NCBI GenBank assembly: GCA_023424865.1
Contig: JAFADM010000017.1
Location: forward strand, 1 to 20,983
Source: Bacillota bacterium
GTDB taxonomy: Bacteria > Bacillota_A > Clostridia > DSM-8532
Direction of reading: 5' to 3'
Length of the DNA: 20,983 nt
The position numbers and the translations under genes were made by a program. Below are positions 1 through 6,939 of this stretch, piece after piece. Each line of letters opens with the position of its first letter. Position 1 is the stretch's first letter. Below the pieces are notes generated by a model. It ran no database searches and was not told the origin of the DNA. It saw only the letters and a list, made by a program, of their open reading frames with translations.

Positions 1-156
1 CTGCCTGTTTTCTTCAGTTCCCACTTGACGTCCATTCCACTCACTTTTCGTCAGTTCCCTGAGAACAGTTTCGACAATGCTTTCATTTTTACTGCAAGCA
101 CTTGCCAGAGTTATAAAAACAATAAGACCGATAAGATAAATCCTTTTTTTTATCAC
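1..156 (-). CDS. Putative lipoprotein, N-terminal part only
   Basis: Reading leftwards from a GTG at 156, the frame stays open to the window edge and gives 52 residues. It begins with two to three lysines, then a hydrophobic stretch (about residues 6-20) ending in LASAC, a plausible lipobox with the lipidated cysteine at residue 21, followed by a charged polar region. This is the pattern of a signal-peptidase II substrate anchored on the outer face of the membrane. A GAGGG ribosome site lies 7 nt before the GTG; the upstream ATG in another frame stops after five codons, so the GTG is preferred. The remaining 52 residues are too few to name a family. The gene is divergent from the trp operon. 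The 3' end is outside the window, so I cannot say whether the gene is intact. Confidence 0.6.
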   Translation of the reverse strand, partial: MIKKRIYLIGLIVFITLASACSKNESIVETVLRELTKSEWNGRQVGTEENRQ

Positions 157-426
157 AATAAATCCCTCATCATAATAAAATAGAGACCGTATGATTTATA
201 TTGGTTATTTTAAATGCAGCGCTTTGCATAATACCATCTGGTTTCGGGGCCAGTATTCCTGCACTTGCTGGAGGTTCATGCCAGCTTTAGCTTTACACTA
301 CCATACAGATTTTACTATGTCAAATTAAAACAATACATCAATTTTATTCTAAAAAAATACAAATTGGTACTCAATTTTTATAACCACTTACCGTCTTCAA
401 AATCCATTTTGTCTGAAATTTTATCA
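157..426. other. AT-rich intergenic region between divergent genes
   Basis: This stretch separates the leftward lipoprotein gene from the trp promoter. It is clearly richer in A and T than the coding regions. It presumably holds the promoter of the leftward gene, but I could not pick a convincing -35/-10 pair for that strand. Short reading frames here have no good ribosome site, and their translations look like random AT-rich sequence. I see no hairpin or repeat worth naming. Confidence 0.5.
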
Positions 427-455
427 TTGACGCTTCTCAATAAATATGTTAGTGT
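427..455 (+). promoter_or_regulatory. Likely trp operon promoter
   Basis: TTGACG at 427-432 is followed after 17 bp by TAGTGT at 450-455. The -35 matches the sigma-A consensus at five of six positions. The -10 keeps the first T, the A and the last T, which matter most. It predicts a start near 462, about 20 nt before T-box stem I, the usual arrangement for T-box transcripts. The -10 is weak, and a TATAAA lies just downstream at poor spacing, so the exact box is uncertain. Confidence 0.5.
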
Positions 456-462
456 GATATAA

Positions 463-729
463 ACCATCGAAAGAGAAGTAAAACTCAAGTTAACGGTCTT
501 AAAGAGAGCCGCAGCTGGTGAAAAGCGGCAGGCAGTGCTGAGTATAATGGACTCTTGAGGGCGAAGCGAAATCCAATTAAAAGGGCAGTAGCTTTTGACG
601 AGGAATCCGCGTTAAGGAGGAGGGGTGTGACTGCACTCCGAATGAGAGGATGCTTTAGTGCATCAATCAAGGTGGTACCGCAGGTAGAATATAACCTGTC
701 CTTGTAGCAATACACGGACGGGTTTTTTT
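463..729 (+). promoter_or_regulatory. Tryptophan T-box riboswitch leader
   Basis: The leader has the T-box parts in order. Stem I base pairs CTCAAG (484-489) with CTTGAG (554-559); its upper helix pairs GCCGC (508-512) with GCGGC (525-529) around a loop containing GGTG. In the specifier region ATAATGGAC, the codon TGG (Trp) sits at 548-550 and is followed by A, as expected. A stem III-like hairpin pairs GATGC/GCATC (649-664). The T-box proper is AAGGTGGTACCGCAGGT (669-685). In the antiterminator AAGG (669-672) pairs with CCTT (700-703) and CAGGT (681-685) with ACCTG (694-698), leaving the TGGT bulge for the tRNA acceptor end. The competing terminator follows. Uncharged tRNA-Trp would stabilise the antiterminator and allow transcription of trpE onward. 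The Trp specifier agrees with the downstream genes. Confidence 0.93.
695..729 (+). terminator. T-box intrinsic terminator
   Basis: CCTGTCC (695-701) pairs with GGACGGG (716-722), with one G-U pair. The helix continues past one mismatch with TGT/ACA (703-705 and 712-714) and is followed by seven T (723-729). Its 5' arm shares bases 695-703 with the antiterminator, so the two structures exclude each other. Confidence 0.9.
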
Positions 730-737
730 GTTTCTTC

Positions 738-761
738 CAGGCCTTTCAGAGGAAATGCCTG
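738..761 (+). other. Hairpin just after the trp terminator
   Basis: CAGGC (738-742) pairs with GCCTG (757-761) and TTTC (744-747) with GAAA (752-755), with one C-T mismatch and an AGAG loop. It has no T tract, so it is not a terminator. It covers the ATG (755-757) of a 12-codon frame that encodes one Trp and ends at 793. Any role in RNA stability or control is inference. Confidence 0.4.
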
Positions 762-790
762 AAGCGGAAAAACACGATTGGCAGAAGCAT

Positions 791-926
791 TGAGAGTAGA
801 AGTTTAGAAGAGAACCTGAGAACAGAAGTTTAGAAGAGCAGTTTGAGAAGAAGCTAGAGAAGAAGTCCGTAAAAGAAGTTTTGAGAAGAGATAAGTTGAG
901 CCCAGCAGAGCTGAGACGAGAGGAGC
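791..926 (+). promoter_or_regulatory. Purine-rich trp leader with GAG/UAG triplets
   Basis: About 135 nt of almost pure A/G/T leader precede trpE. It contains an exact direct repeat of 15 nt (AGAAGTTTAGAAGAG at 798-812 and 824-838) and looser copies around 840-850 and 876-890. I count 16 non-overlapping GAG or TAG triplets starting at 792, 797, 805, 810, 818, 831, 836, 845, 855, 883, 888, 898, 908, 913, 918 and 923. Several are spaced exactly 5 nt apart, including the last four. The last two overlap the trpE ribosome site (AGAGGAG, 919-925; 7 nt before the ATG). This resembles the triplet arrays bound by the TRAP protein, but the spacing is irregular upstream and binding is not shown. Confidence 0.4.
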
Positions 927-932
927 GACCCT

Positions 933-2423
933 ATGAAGCTGAATATTGAACCCGGCTTCGAAAAGCTGGAGGTCCTGGCCAAGGACTATCCCTGTCTTCC
1001 GGTTTACGCATCCGTATATGCGGATACGGAAACCCCCATCAGTTTATTCCGGCGCTTTGAACAAAGTCAGGAAAATTGTTTTCTGCTTGAAAGCGTTGAA
1101 GGGGGCGAGCGTTGGGCCCGCTATTCCTTCCTTTCCGGCAATCCTCTTGCCCTTGTCACATCCAAGGATGCCGTAACCAAGGTATGCTACAGGGACGGCA
1201 AAACAGAAACCCATAACGGTAATCCCGTGGAATTTATTAAGAATCTCATGACCCGGTTCAAAGGACCGGTGCTGCCCGATTTGCCCCGGCTTTACGGAGG
1301 TGCTGTGGGGTTTTTCAGCTATGATGTTATCCGTTATTATGAACGGCTTCCCAATCCGCCTCCGGATGACCTGGCGCTCCCGGATTTGTCCTTTATCCTG
1401 GCAGATGAAATGGTGGCTTTTGACCATGTCAGCCAGAAAATCATTCTTATTGCCACCATCCCCTCCAGTACCGATAAGGATACGCTTAAGGCAGCTTATG
1501 AAGCTGGTGTGAAGCGTCTTGAAAAGCTCTACGCCTTCCTCCACGCACCCTTTGCCCCTGCTTCCGGCGGAAACGGCGGTTTTACTCCCGGCGAGGTTGT
1601 ATCCAATGTAGGTAAAGAAGCCTATATGGAGCAGGTAAGAAAGGCAAAACAGCACATTTTTGACGGGGACATTTTTCAAATCGTACTCTCCCAGCGCTTT
1701 ACAACCAAAGCGCCTCCTTCCCCCTTCGATGTCTATCGTCTTCTTCGGGTAACGAACCCCTCCCCCTATATGTTCTATATCAAGATGAACGGCATTACCC
1801 TGGCCGGCGCTTCTCCCGAGCTTCTGCTCCGTTGTGAAAACGGCCGTCTCCAGACCTGCCCCATTGCGGGCTCCCGTCCCCGGGGCAAAACCCGTGAGGA
1901 GGACGAAGCCCTGGAAAAAGAGCTTCTATCCGACGAAAAGGAGCTCAGTGAGCATGTGATGCTGGTGGATTTAGGCAGAAACGACATCGGCAGGGTCAGT
2001 GAGTTCGGGTCGGTGGAGGTCACCAAATACATGGAAATTGTCCGTTACTCTAAAATCATGCATATCTCCTCTACGGTTGAAGGAAAGCTCCGGGATGGCT
2101 TAAGCGCTTTTGACGCCATGATGTCCGTCTTTCCCGCAGGTACCCTTTCCGGTGCACCCAAGGTTCGGGCCATGGAGCTTATCGACGCCATGGAGCCAAG
2201 CCGCCGGGGCGCTTACGGAGGTGCCATCGGCTACCTCTCCTTTGACGGAAATTTTGATTCCTGCATTACCATTCGCACCATTCTCTTTAAGGACGGCCTG
2301 GCCCATGTTCAGGCGGGTGCGGGGCTTGTAGCCGATTCGGATCCCGAAAAGGAATACGAGGAATGTGTCAATAAGGCCGGTGCCTCTCTTGCGGCTATCC
2401 GCAACTCGGGAACCTTTTTTTAA
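933..2423 (+). CDS. trpE: Anthranilate synthase component I (TrpE)
   Basis: TrpE converts chorismate, with ammonia supplied by TrpG, to anthranilate, the first committed step of tryptophan synthesis. The 496-residue length is typical. The N-terminal domain carries LLES (residues 51-54), the element that binds feedback-inhibiting tryptophan. The C-terminal chorismate-binding domain shows GDIFQIVLSQRF, PSPYMFYI, GASPELLL, PIAGSRPRG, LVDLGRNDIGRV, FPAGTLSGAPKVRAMELI and GAYGGAIGY in the expected order, ending with QAGAGLVADSDPEKEYEE. The start at 933 has an AGAGGAG ribosome site 7 nt upstream and follows the T-box leader. The stop is 16 nt before trpG. PabB and isochorismate synthases are related, but the feedback element, the Trp T-box and the trp gene order settle the call. 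Confidence 0.97.
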   Translation: MKLNIEPGFEKLEVLAKDYPCLPVYASVYADTETPISLFRRFEQSQENCFLLESVEGGERWARYSFLSGNPLALVTSKDAVTKVCYRDGKTETHNGNPVEFIKNLMTRFKGPVLPDLPRLYGGAVGFFSYDVIRYYERLPNPPPDDLALPDLSFILADEMVAFDHVSQKIILIATIPSSTDKDTLKAAYEAGVKRLEKLYAFLHAPFAPASGGNGGFTPGEVVSNVGKEAYMEQVRKAKQHIFDGDIFQIVLSQRFTTKAPPSPFDVYRLLRVTNPSPYMFYIKMNGITLAGASPELLLRCENGRLQTCPIAGSRPRGKTREEDEALEKELLSDEKELSEHVMLVDLGRNDIGRVSEFGSVEVTKYMEIVRYSKIMHISSTVEGKLRDGLSAFDAMMSVFPAGTLSGAPKVRAMELIDAMEPSRRGAYGGAIGYLSFDGNFDSCITIRTILFKDGLAHVQAGAGLVADSDPEKEYEECVNKAGASLAAIRNSGTFF

Positions 2424-2439
2424 GGAAGGAGTGGAAAGC

Positions 2440-3027
2440 ATGATACTGATAATTGATAATTACGATTCTTTTACTTACAATCTTTTCCAATATATAGGCG
2501 GCTTAAATCCGGATATCAAGGTATTCAGAAACGATGCCCTTACTCCCGAGGAAGCCCTTCGCATGGCTCCAAGCCATGTGGTTATCTCCCCGGGACCGGG
2601 CTTTCCTTCCGATGCGGGGGTCAGCAAGGCCATGATCGAAGCCCTGGGCCCTCACATTCCCCTTTTGGGTATTTGCCTCGGACATCAGGCTATCGGTGAG
2701 GTCTTCGGCGCGACGGTAACTCACTGCCCCTCCGGCCCCCTTCACGGCAAAGCCTGCCCCATCCGCCTGGATCCCCAATGCCCGGTATTCCAAGGCCTTC
2801 CAGCTGCCATTCGGGGGGGCCGCTATCATTCCCTGGCTATTGACCCGGCCACCCTGCCGGCTTCCCTTAAAGTAACTGCCCGAACCGATGACGGCATTAT
2901 CATGGGAGTGGCTCATACCCATTACCCTATTTACGGCATACAGTTTCACCCCGAGTCGGTTTTAACCGAATATGGGCGGGATATAATCGGAAACTTTTTG
3001 AAAATCGGCGCACAGGTATTCTGTTAA
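2440..3027 (+). CDS. trpG: Anthranilate synthase component II, glutamine amidotransferase (TrpG)
   Basis: This is a class I glutamine amidotransferase of 195 residues that releases ammonia from glutamine for TrpE. The start at 2440 gives the family's typical beginning, MILIIDNYDSFTYNL, and has a GGAAGGAG ribosome site at 2424-2431; the frame is open further upstream inside trpE, but that part is not family-like. The nucleophile is Cys79 in LGICLGHQAIGEVFGA, and the triad is completed by His170 and Glu172 in FHPES. The oxyanion motif SPGPG is at 50-54. It is a separate gene, not fused to TrpD as in enteric bacteria. The same subunit may also serve PabB for folate synthesis, which the window cannot decide. 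Confidence 0.96.
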   Translation: MILIIDNYDSFTYNLFQYIGGLNPDIKVFRNDALTPEEALRMAPSHVVISPGPGFPSDAGVSKAMIEALGPHIPLLGICLGHQAIGEVFGATVTHCPSGPLHGKACPIRLDPQCPVFQGLPAAIRGGRYHSLAIDPATLPASLKVTARTDDGIIMGVAHTHYPIYGIQFHPESVLTEYGRDIIGNFLKIGAQVFC

Positions 3028-3042
3028 CCGGCGGGAGGACAT

Positions 3043-3061
3043 AAGCGGGTACAGCCCGCTT
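3043..3061 (+). other. Intercistronic hairpin before trpD
   Basis: AAGCGGG (3043-3049) pairs perfectly with CCCGCTT (3055-3061) around a TACAG loop. It ends just before the trpD ribosome site AGGAAAGGAG (3063-3072). There is no T tract, so it is not a terminator. It may affect trpD translation or mRNA processing, which is inference. Confidence 0.5.
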
Positions 3062-3081
3062 TAGGAAAGGAGAAGAAAAGG

Positions 3082-4107
3082 ATGATAAAGGAAGCTGTAA
3101 AGAAGCTGGTCAACCATGAAAACATTACCCGCCACGAGGCCTATGAGGCCATGGAAGAAATAATGAGCGGCAAGGCAACCGATGCACAGATAAGCGCTTT
3201 TATCACCGCTCTTTCCATGAAGGGCGAAACCATGGATGAAATCTGCGGCTGCGCCGCCGTAATGGATAAACACGCGGATCATGTAAGTCTTGATTTTGAA
3301 GCTGTGGACATTGTCGGAACCGGAGGCGACGGCACCGGCACCTTCAATATTTCCACCTGCGCCGCTTTTGTCACTGCCGGTGCAGGCCTTCCCGTGGCCA
3401 AGCACGGCAATCGCTCCGTCTCCAGCCGCTGCGGCAGCGCCGATGTATTAGAAGCTCTGGGTGCGGTTATCGCCCTCACCCCCTCGGAAGCGGAAGCCTG
3501 CTTTTCCCAAACCGGCATCTGCTTCATGTTCGCTCCCGGCTATCACAAATCCATGAAATACGCGGCAGGCCCCAGGAAAGAGCTGGGCATCCGCTCCATT
3601 TTCAATATCCTGGGTCCCATGACCAACCCTGCCAGAGCACCCTACAGGCTCATGGGCGTTTTCACCCCAAAGCTTTTAAGGCCCCTGGCGGAAGTGCTGG
3701 GGCATATGGGAATAAAAGGAGCCCTGGCGGTTTGCGGTGAAGGTGGACTGGACGAAATGGCCTTAAGCGGCCCCACCTCCGTATGCGAGCTTAAAAACGG
3801 TGACATTAAGGAATATACCGTAACCCCCATTGAGGCCGGGCTGGCATCTGCACCTTTAGCAGCCATTCAGGGCGGTGATGCATGGGAAAACGCCGTTATA
3901 CTAAACCGTATCCTGCAGGGTGAAAAGGGCCCAAAAAGAGACATTGTTCTTTTTAATGCAGCAGGGGCGCTTTATGCCGGGGGGCTGGCATCTTCCCTGG
4001 AAGAAGGGACGGTCCGGGCAGCATCCTCCATCGATTCCGGAGCAGCTTACAAAAAGCTGAACGAATATAAGGAAGCTACACTGCGTATAACGGAGGCCCG
4101 CCAATGA
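3082..4107 (+). CDS. trpD: Anthranilate phosphoribosyltransferase (TrpD)
   Basis: TrpD joins anthranilate and phosphoribosyl pyrophosphate to give phosphoribosyl-anthranilate. The 341 residues fit the family. The phosphoribosyl-binding glycine loop GTGGDGTGTFNIST is at 79-92 and KHGNRSVSSRCGSADVLEALG, which holds anthranilate- and metal-binding residues, is at about 107-127. The N-terminal helical domain (about 1-65) has the family pattern of an ATDAQISAFITAL helix. The start has a strong AGGAAAGGAG site 9 nt upstream. The stop overlaps the trpC start by 4 bp (ATGA), which suggests translational coupling. It is free-standing, as expected for Gram-positive bacteria. Confidence 0.97.
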   Translation: MIKEAVKKLVNHENITRHEAYEAMEEIMSGKATDAQISAFITALSMKGETMDEICGCAAVMDKHADHVSLDFEAVDIVGTGGDGTGTFNISTCAAFVTAGAGLPVAKHGNRSVSSRCGSADVLEALGAVIALTPSEAEACFSQTGICFMFAPGYHKSMKYAAGPRKELGIRSIFNILGPMTNPARAPYRLMGVFTPKLLRPLAEVLGHMGIKGALAVCGEGGLDEMALSGPTSVCELKNGDIKEYTVTPIEAGLASAPLAAIQGGDAWENAVILNRILQGEKGPKRDIVLFNAAGALYAGGLASSLEEGTVRAASSIDSGAAYKKLNEYKEATLRITEARQ

Positions 4108-4934
4108 TTCTGGATACCATCTGTCAGGCTAAGAATAAAAGACTGGAGGCTTTAAAAAGCCATCTTCCTTTCTCCCGTCTTGAAGCCCTTGCCGCAAAAA
4201 GGAGCACACCGCCCTTAAGCCTTTTCGACACCTTGAAAACGCCGGGACTTTCGGTTATCGCCGAAGTAAAAAAGGCCTCTCCCTCCAAGGGCCTTATTGA
4301 GCCCAACTTTCAGCCGGTGGAAAAGGCCAGGCTTTATGAGGCTAACGGAGCCGACGCTCTTTCGGTTCTCACTGAGGAGGATTTCTTTTTAGGCCATATG
4401 GATTATTTGCAGGCCATACGAAAGGAAGTATCCCTTCCCCTCCTTTGCAAGGATTTCATGCTGGAGGAATACCAAATCCTTCAGGCCTACAGCATGGGAG
4501 CCGATGCCATTCTTCTCATTGCGGCAATCCTTGACGATAAAACCCTGGCACGTCTCTTTGCCTATGCAAAAAGCCTGGGATTGTCGGTGCTTATGGAAGC
4601 TCATACCCGGGAAGAGGTTGAACGGCTTACTCAAGCAGGGGGACAAATCCTTGGCATTAACAACCGGGATCTTAACACCTTCAAGGTCGACTTAAATACG
4701 TTCCCAATGCTCCGGGCCTTTATCCCCAAGAACTGCGCCGCCGTATGCGAAAGCGGCATACAAAACGGAGCCGATGCCGCCTTTGCCTATGAAAACGGGG
4801 CCGATGCCATACTGGTGGGAGAATCCCTTATGCGAAGCGGAGAAACGGGAAGCCTTCTTAAAAGCCTCCGTCTTGGAGCTGGTGAGAAGACAAAAGCCCG
4901 GTCAGAGGAGGGACAAAGCCATGAAGCCGGTTAA
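4104..4934 (+). CDS. trpC: Indole-3-glycerol phosphate synthase (TrpC)
   Basis: TrpC closes the ring of the carboxyphenylamino-deoxyribulose phosphate intermediate to make indole-3-glycerol phosphate. It is a TIM barrel of 276 residues. The family's catalytic set is visible by position: Glu54 and Lys56 in AEVKKASPSKG, Lys116 in LLCKDF, Glu165 in LMEAH, an Asn in GINNRDL (186-187) and Ser217 in CESGI, followed by the phosphate-binding GADAILVGESLM. It starts on the ATGA overlap with trpD and runs 14 nt into trpF. The C-terminal tail after about residue 258 is charged and lies over the trpF ribosome site, so it is probably shaped by that overlap. Confidence 0.97.
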   Translation: MILDTICQAKNKRLEALKSHLPFSRLEALAAKRSTPPLSLFDTLKTPGLSVIAEVKKASPSKGLIEPNFQPVEKARLYEANGADALSVLTEEDFFLGHMDYLQAIRKEVSLPLLCKDFMLEEYQILQAYSMGADAILLIAAILDDKTLARLFAYAKSLGLSVLMEAHTREEVERLTQAGGQILGINNRDLNTFKVDLNTFPMLRAFIPKNCAAVCESGIQNGADAAFAYENGADAILVGESLMRSGETGSLLKSLRLGAGEKTKARSEEGQSHEAG

Positions 4935-5592
4935 GGTAAAAATCTGCGGCATTCGGACAAAGGAGGAGGTAGAGGCTCTTAACAGGCTGAAGCCCCAGTT
5001 TGCCGGCTTTGTGCTGGCTCCTTCCAAAAGAAGAGTGACTTTTGACACTGCCGCCTATCTTCTTAAAAGGTTGGATCCGGCGATTACTCCTGTCGCCGTG
5101 CTTGTAAATGCAGCCGTTTCTGAGGTGGAGGAGCTGCTTCGCCACTGCCCCTTTAAGGTGCTCCAGCTTCACGGACAGGAAACGCCTGATACTCTCAAAG
5201 CCCTTAGAACAGAGCTAAACGGCCTGGGCAGCGAAAAAGGCACAGCGGGAGCTATGATTGGAATTCAAATTTGGAAAGCTCTCCGGGCCGATACACCCGA
5301 GCTTTTTCAAAGCATCCGGACCTATCTTCCCCATACCGACGGAATCCTTCTTGACGGTAAAGCGCCGGGAAGCGGCCAAAGCTATGATTTGACGCCAATT
5401 CATGGCCTTGCTGAAAAGCTCGGCAGCATTCCCCTTATCCTGGCCGGCGGCCTTCATCCGGAAAATGTGGGGAGGGCAATCGCACAGATTAAGCCCTGGG
5501 CGGTGGATACCAGCAGCGGGGCGGACGGTTTGGACGGCTATAAGGATTCGGAGCGGATAAAGGCCTTTATGGCTGCGGCGGTTCAGCAGTAA
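4921..5592 (+). CDS. trpF: Phosphoribosylanthranilate isomerase (TrpF)
   Basis: TrpF performs the Amadori rearrangement of phosphoribosyl-anthranilate that feeds TrpC. The 223-residue protein starts at 4921 with MKPVKVKICGIRT, the normal family N-terminus. A longer in-frame start at 4774 lies inside trpC and lacks family similarity, while 4921 has GAGGAGGG at 4905-4912. The general base is Cys9 in KICGIRT and the general acid is Asp145 in GILLDGK. LQLHGQE (81-87) and ILAGGLHPENV (173-183), with the phosphate-binding VDTSSG near 195-200, complete the pattern. Residues about 100-113 (Gly/Ser/Lys-rich) look like a slightly enlarged loop. It is the last gene before a 162-bp gap. Confidence 0.96.
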   Translation: MKPVKVKICGIRTKEEVEALNRLKPQFAGFVLAPSKRRVTFDTAAYLLKRLDPAITPVAVLVNAAVSEVEELLRHCPFKVLQLHGQETPDTLKALRTELNGLGSEKGTAGAMIGIQIWKALRADTPELFQSIRTYLPHTDGILLDGKAPGSGQSYDLTPIHGLAEKLGSIPLILAGGLHPENVGRAIAQIKPWAVDTSSGADGLDGYKDSERIKAFMAAAVQQ

Positions 5593-5754
5593 GGCAGGTT
5601 TTGTTCCAGGGAATACACTATTAATATAGAATCATTTTCTATATATAGCTAATTGATACAGTTACCTGTACTGTTTATACGACACACAGTCCACATTACG
5701 CATTTTGCACAGAATCCCTACTACTCACTCTACTTTGAAAGGAATGTTGGTTAA
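5593..5754 (+). promoter_or_regulatory. Internal regulatory gap of the trp operon
   Basis: This is the only long gap in the trp operon and is much richer in A and T than its neighbours. It holds an 8-bp inverted repeat, ATATAGAA (5624-5631) and TTCTATAT (5637-5644), and a candidate sigma-A promoter (listed separately) with a second inverted repeat between its boxes. The AT hairpin has no T tract and its stem is weak as RNA, so it looks more like a DNA site than a terminator. The trpB ribosome site is AAAGGA at 5738-5743, 11 nt before the ATG, rather far. Confidence 0.5.
5653..5681 (+). promoter_or_regulatory. Candidate internal promoter for trpBA
   Basis: TTGATA (5653-5658) is followed after exactly 17 bp by TATACG (5676-5681). 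This matches sigma-A at five of six and four of six positions. Between the boxes lies ACAGT (5658-5662), N7, ACTGT (5670-5674), an inverted repeat placed where a repressor would block polymerase. The predicted start near 5688 leaves a leader of about 67 nt. Expression of trpB and trpA apart from the T-box is an inference. Confidence 0.5.
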
Positions 5755-6939
5755 ATGAAAAAAGGCAGATTTGGCCAATTTGGAGGACAATATGTACCCG
5801 AGACCCTGATGCCGGCCCTGGCCGCCATTGAAAAGGCTTATGGGGAAGCCATGGCGGACCCTTCCTTTATAAAGGAACTCACCCGCCTCTATCAGGACTA
5901 TGCCGGAAGGCCTTCCCTGCTCTATTACGCTGAGAATCTTACCCAAAAGCTCAAAGGTGCACAAATTTATTTGAAAAGAGAGGATCTTAATCATACCGGA
6001 TCCCATAAAATAAACAATGTGCTGGGCCAGGCCCTTCTAGCCAAGCGCATGGGTAAAAAGCGGATCATCGCCGAAACCGGCGCAGGCCAGCACGGCGTGG
6101 CTGCCGCTACCGCCGCCGCTCTTTTCGGCATGGAGTGCGAGGTTTTTATGGGCCGGGAGGACACCGTCCGCCAGGCACTCAATGTTTACCGCATGGAGCT
6201 TCTGGGAGCAAAGGTGGTGGCCGTGGACAGCGGAACCAAAACCCTTAAGGACGCTGTCAATGAAGCGATGCGGGAATGGACGGCCCGGGTAGAGGATACC
6301 TTTTACATTATCGGATCCGTCATGGGCCCCCACCCCTACCCCACCATGGTTCGGGATTTTCAGGCCGTTATCGGCAATGAGGCTAAAAGGCAGATTCAGG
6401 AGCTTGCCGGACGCCTGCCTGACGCCGTAATCGCCTGCATCGGAGGCGGATCCAATGCCATGGGGCTTTTCCACGCCTTTGTGCCCCACAAGGAAGTTCA
6501 GCTTATTGGTGTGGAGGCTGCGGGAGAAGGCATAACCACTCCCCGTCACGCCGCCACCCTCACTCATGGCGATATTGGCATTTTTCACGGCATGAAATCC
6601 TATTTTCTTCAGGATGAGGACGGTCAGATAGCGGAGGTTTATTCAATCTCAGCCGGGCTGGATTATCCGGGGGTTGGCCCGGAGCACGCCGAGCTTTTCC
6701 ATTCGGGAAGGGCCACCTACATCGGTGCCTCGGATGAAGAGGCGGTTGCGGCTTTTGAGCTTCTCTCCCGAACCGAGGGGATCATACCCGCTATTGAAAG
6801 CGCCCATGCTGTGGCCCATGCGGTGAAGCTTGCACCTCAAATGTCTCCGGATCAGGTGCTTATCGTCAATTTATCCGGGCGCGGCGATAAGGATGTCAGC
6901 CATGTGGCCCGTTTCAGAGGGAGGGATCTTCATGAATAA
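5755..6939 (+). CDS. trpB: Tryptophan synthase beta chain (TrpB)
   Basis: TrpB condenses indole with serine using pyridoxal phosphate. Its 394 residues are the normal length of the main TrpB1 type, which begins, as here, with [15 protein letters not shown]. The cofactor lysine is Lys85 in HTGSHKINN, the catalytic glutamate is Glu107 in AETGAGQHG, and the phosphate-binding loop is GGGSN at 230-234. LSGRGDKD is near the C-terminus. It works as an alpha2-beta2 complex with TrpA, which passes indole through a tunnel. The stop overlaps the trpA start by 8 bp, in line with equal production of the two subunits. The TrpB2 type is unlikely because of the N-terminus and the adjacent trpA. Confidence 0.97.
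   Translation: MKKGRFGQFGGQYVPETLMPALAAIEKAYGEAMADPSFIKELTRLYQDYAGRPSLLYYAENLTQKLKGAQIYLKREDLNHTGSHKINNVLGQALLAKRMGKKRIIAETGAGQHGVAAATAAALFGMECEVFMGREDTVRQALNVYRMELLGAKVVAVDSGTKTLKDAVNEAMREWTARVEDTFYIIGSVMGPHPYPTMVRDFQAVIGNEAKRQIQELAGRLPDAVIACIGGGSNAMGLFHAFVPHKEVQLIGVEAAGEGITTPRHAATLTHGDIGIFHGMKSYFLQDEDGQIAEVYSISAGLDYPGVGPEHAELFHSGRATYIGASDEEAVAAFELLSRTEGIIPAIESAHAVAHAVKLAPQMSPDQVLIVNLSGRGDKDVSHVARFRGRDLHE

Noticed and set aside
278..328. 16-codon frame with ATG after GGAGG
   Set aside because: The ribosome site is only 3 nt from the ATG, the product is tiny and nothing follows it.
265..462. 65-codon frame upstream of the trp operon
   Set aside because: It needs a TTG start with no fitting ribosome site, its translation reflects AT-rich spacer, and it runs through the trp promoter.
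1044..1679. 211-codon frame on the minus strand across trpE
   Set aside because: It lies fully inside trpE, and its translation shows no recognisable domain.
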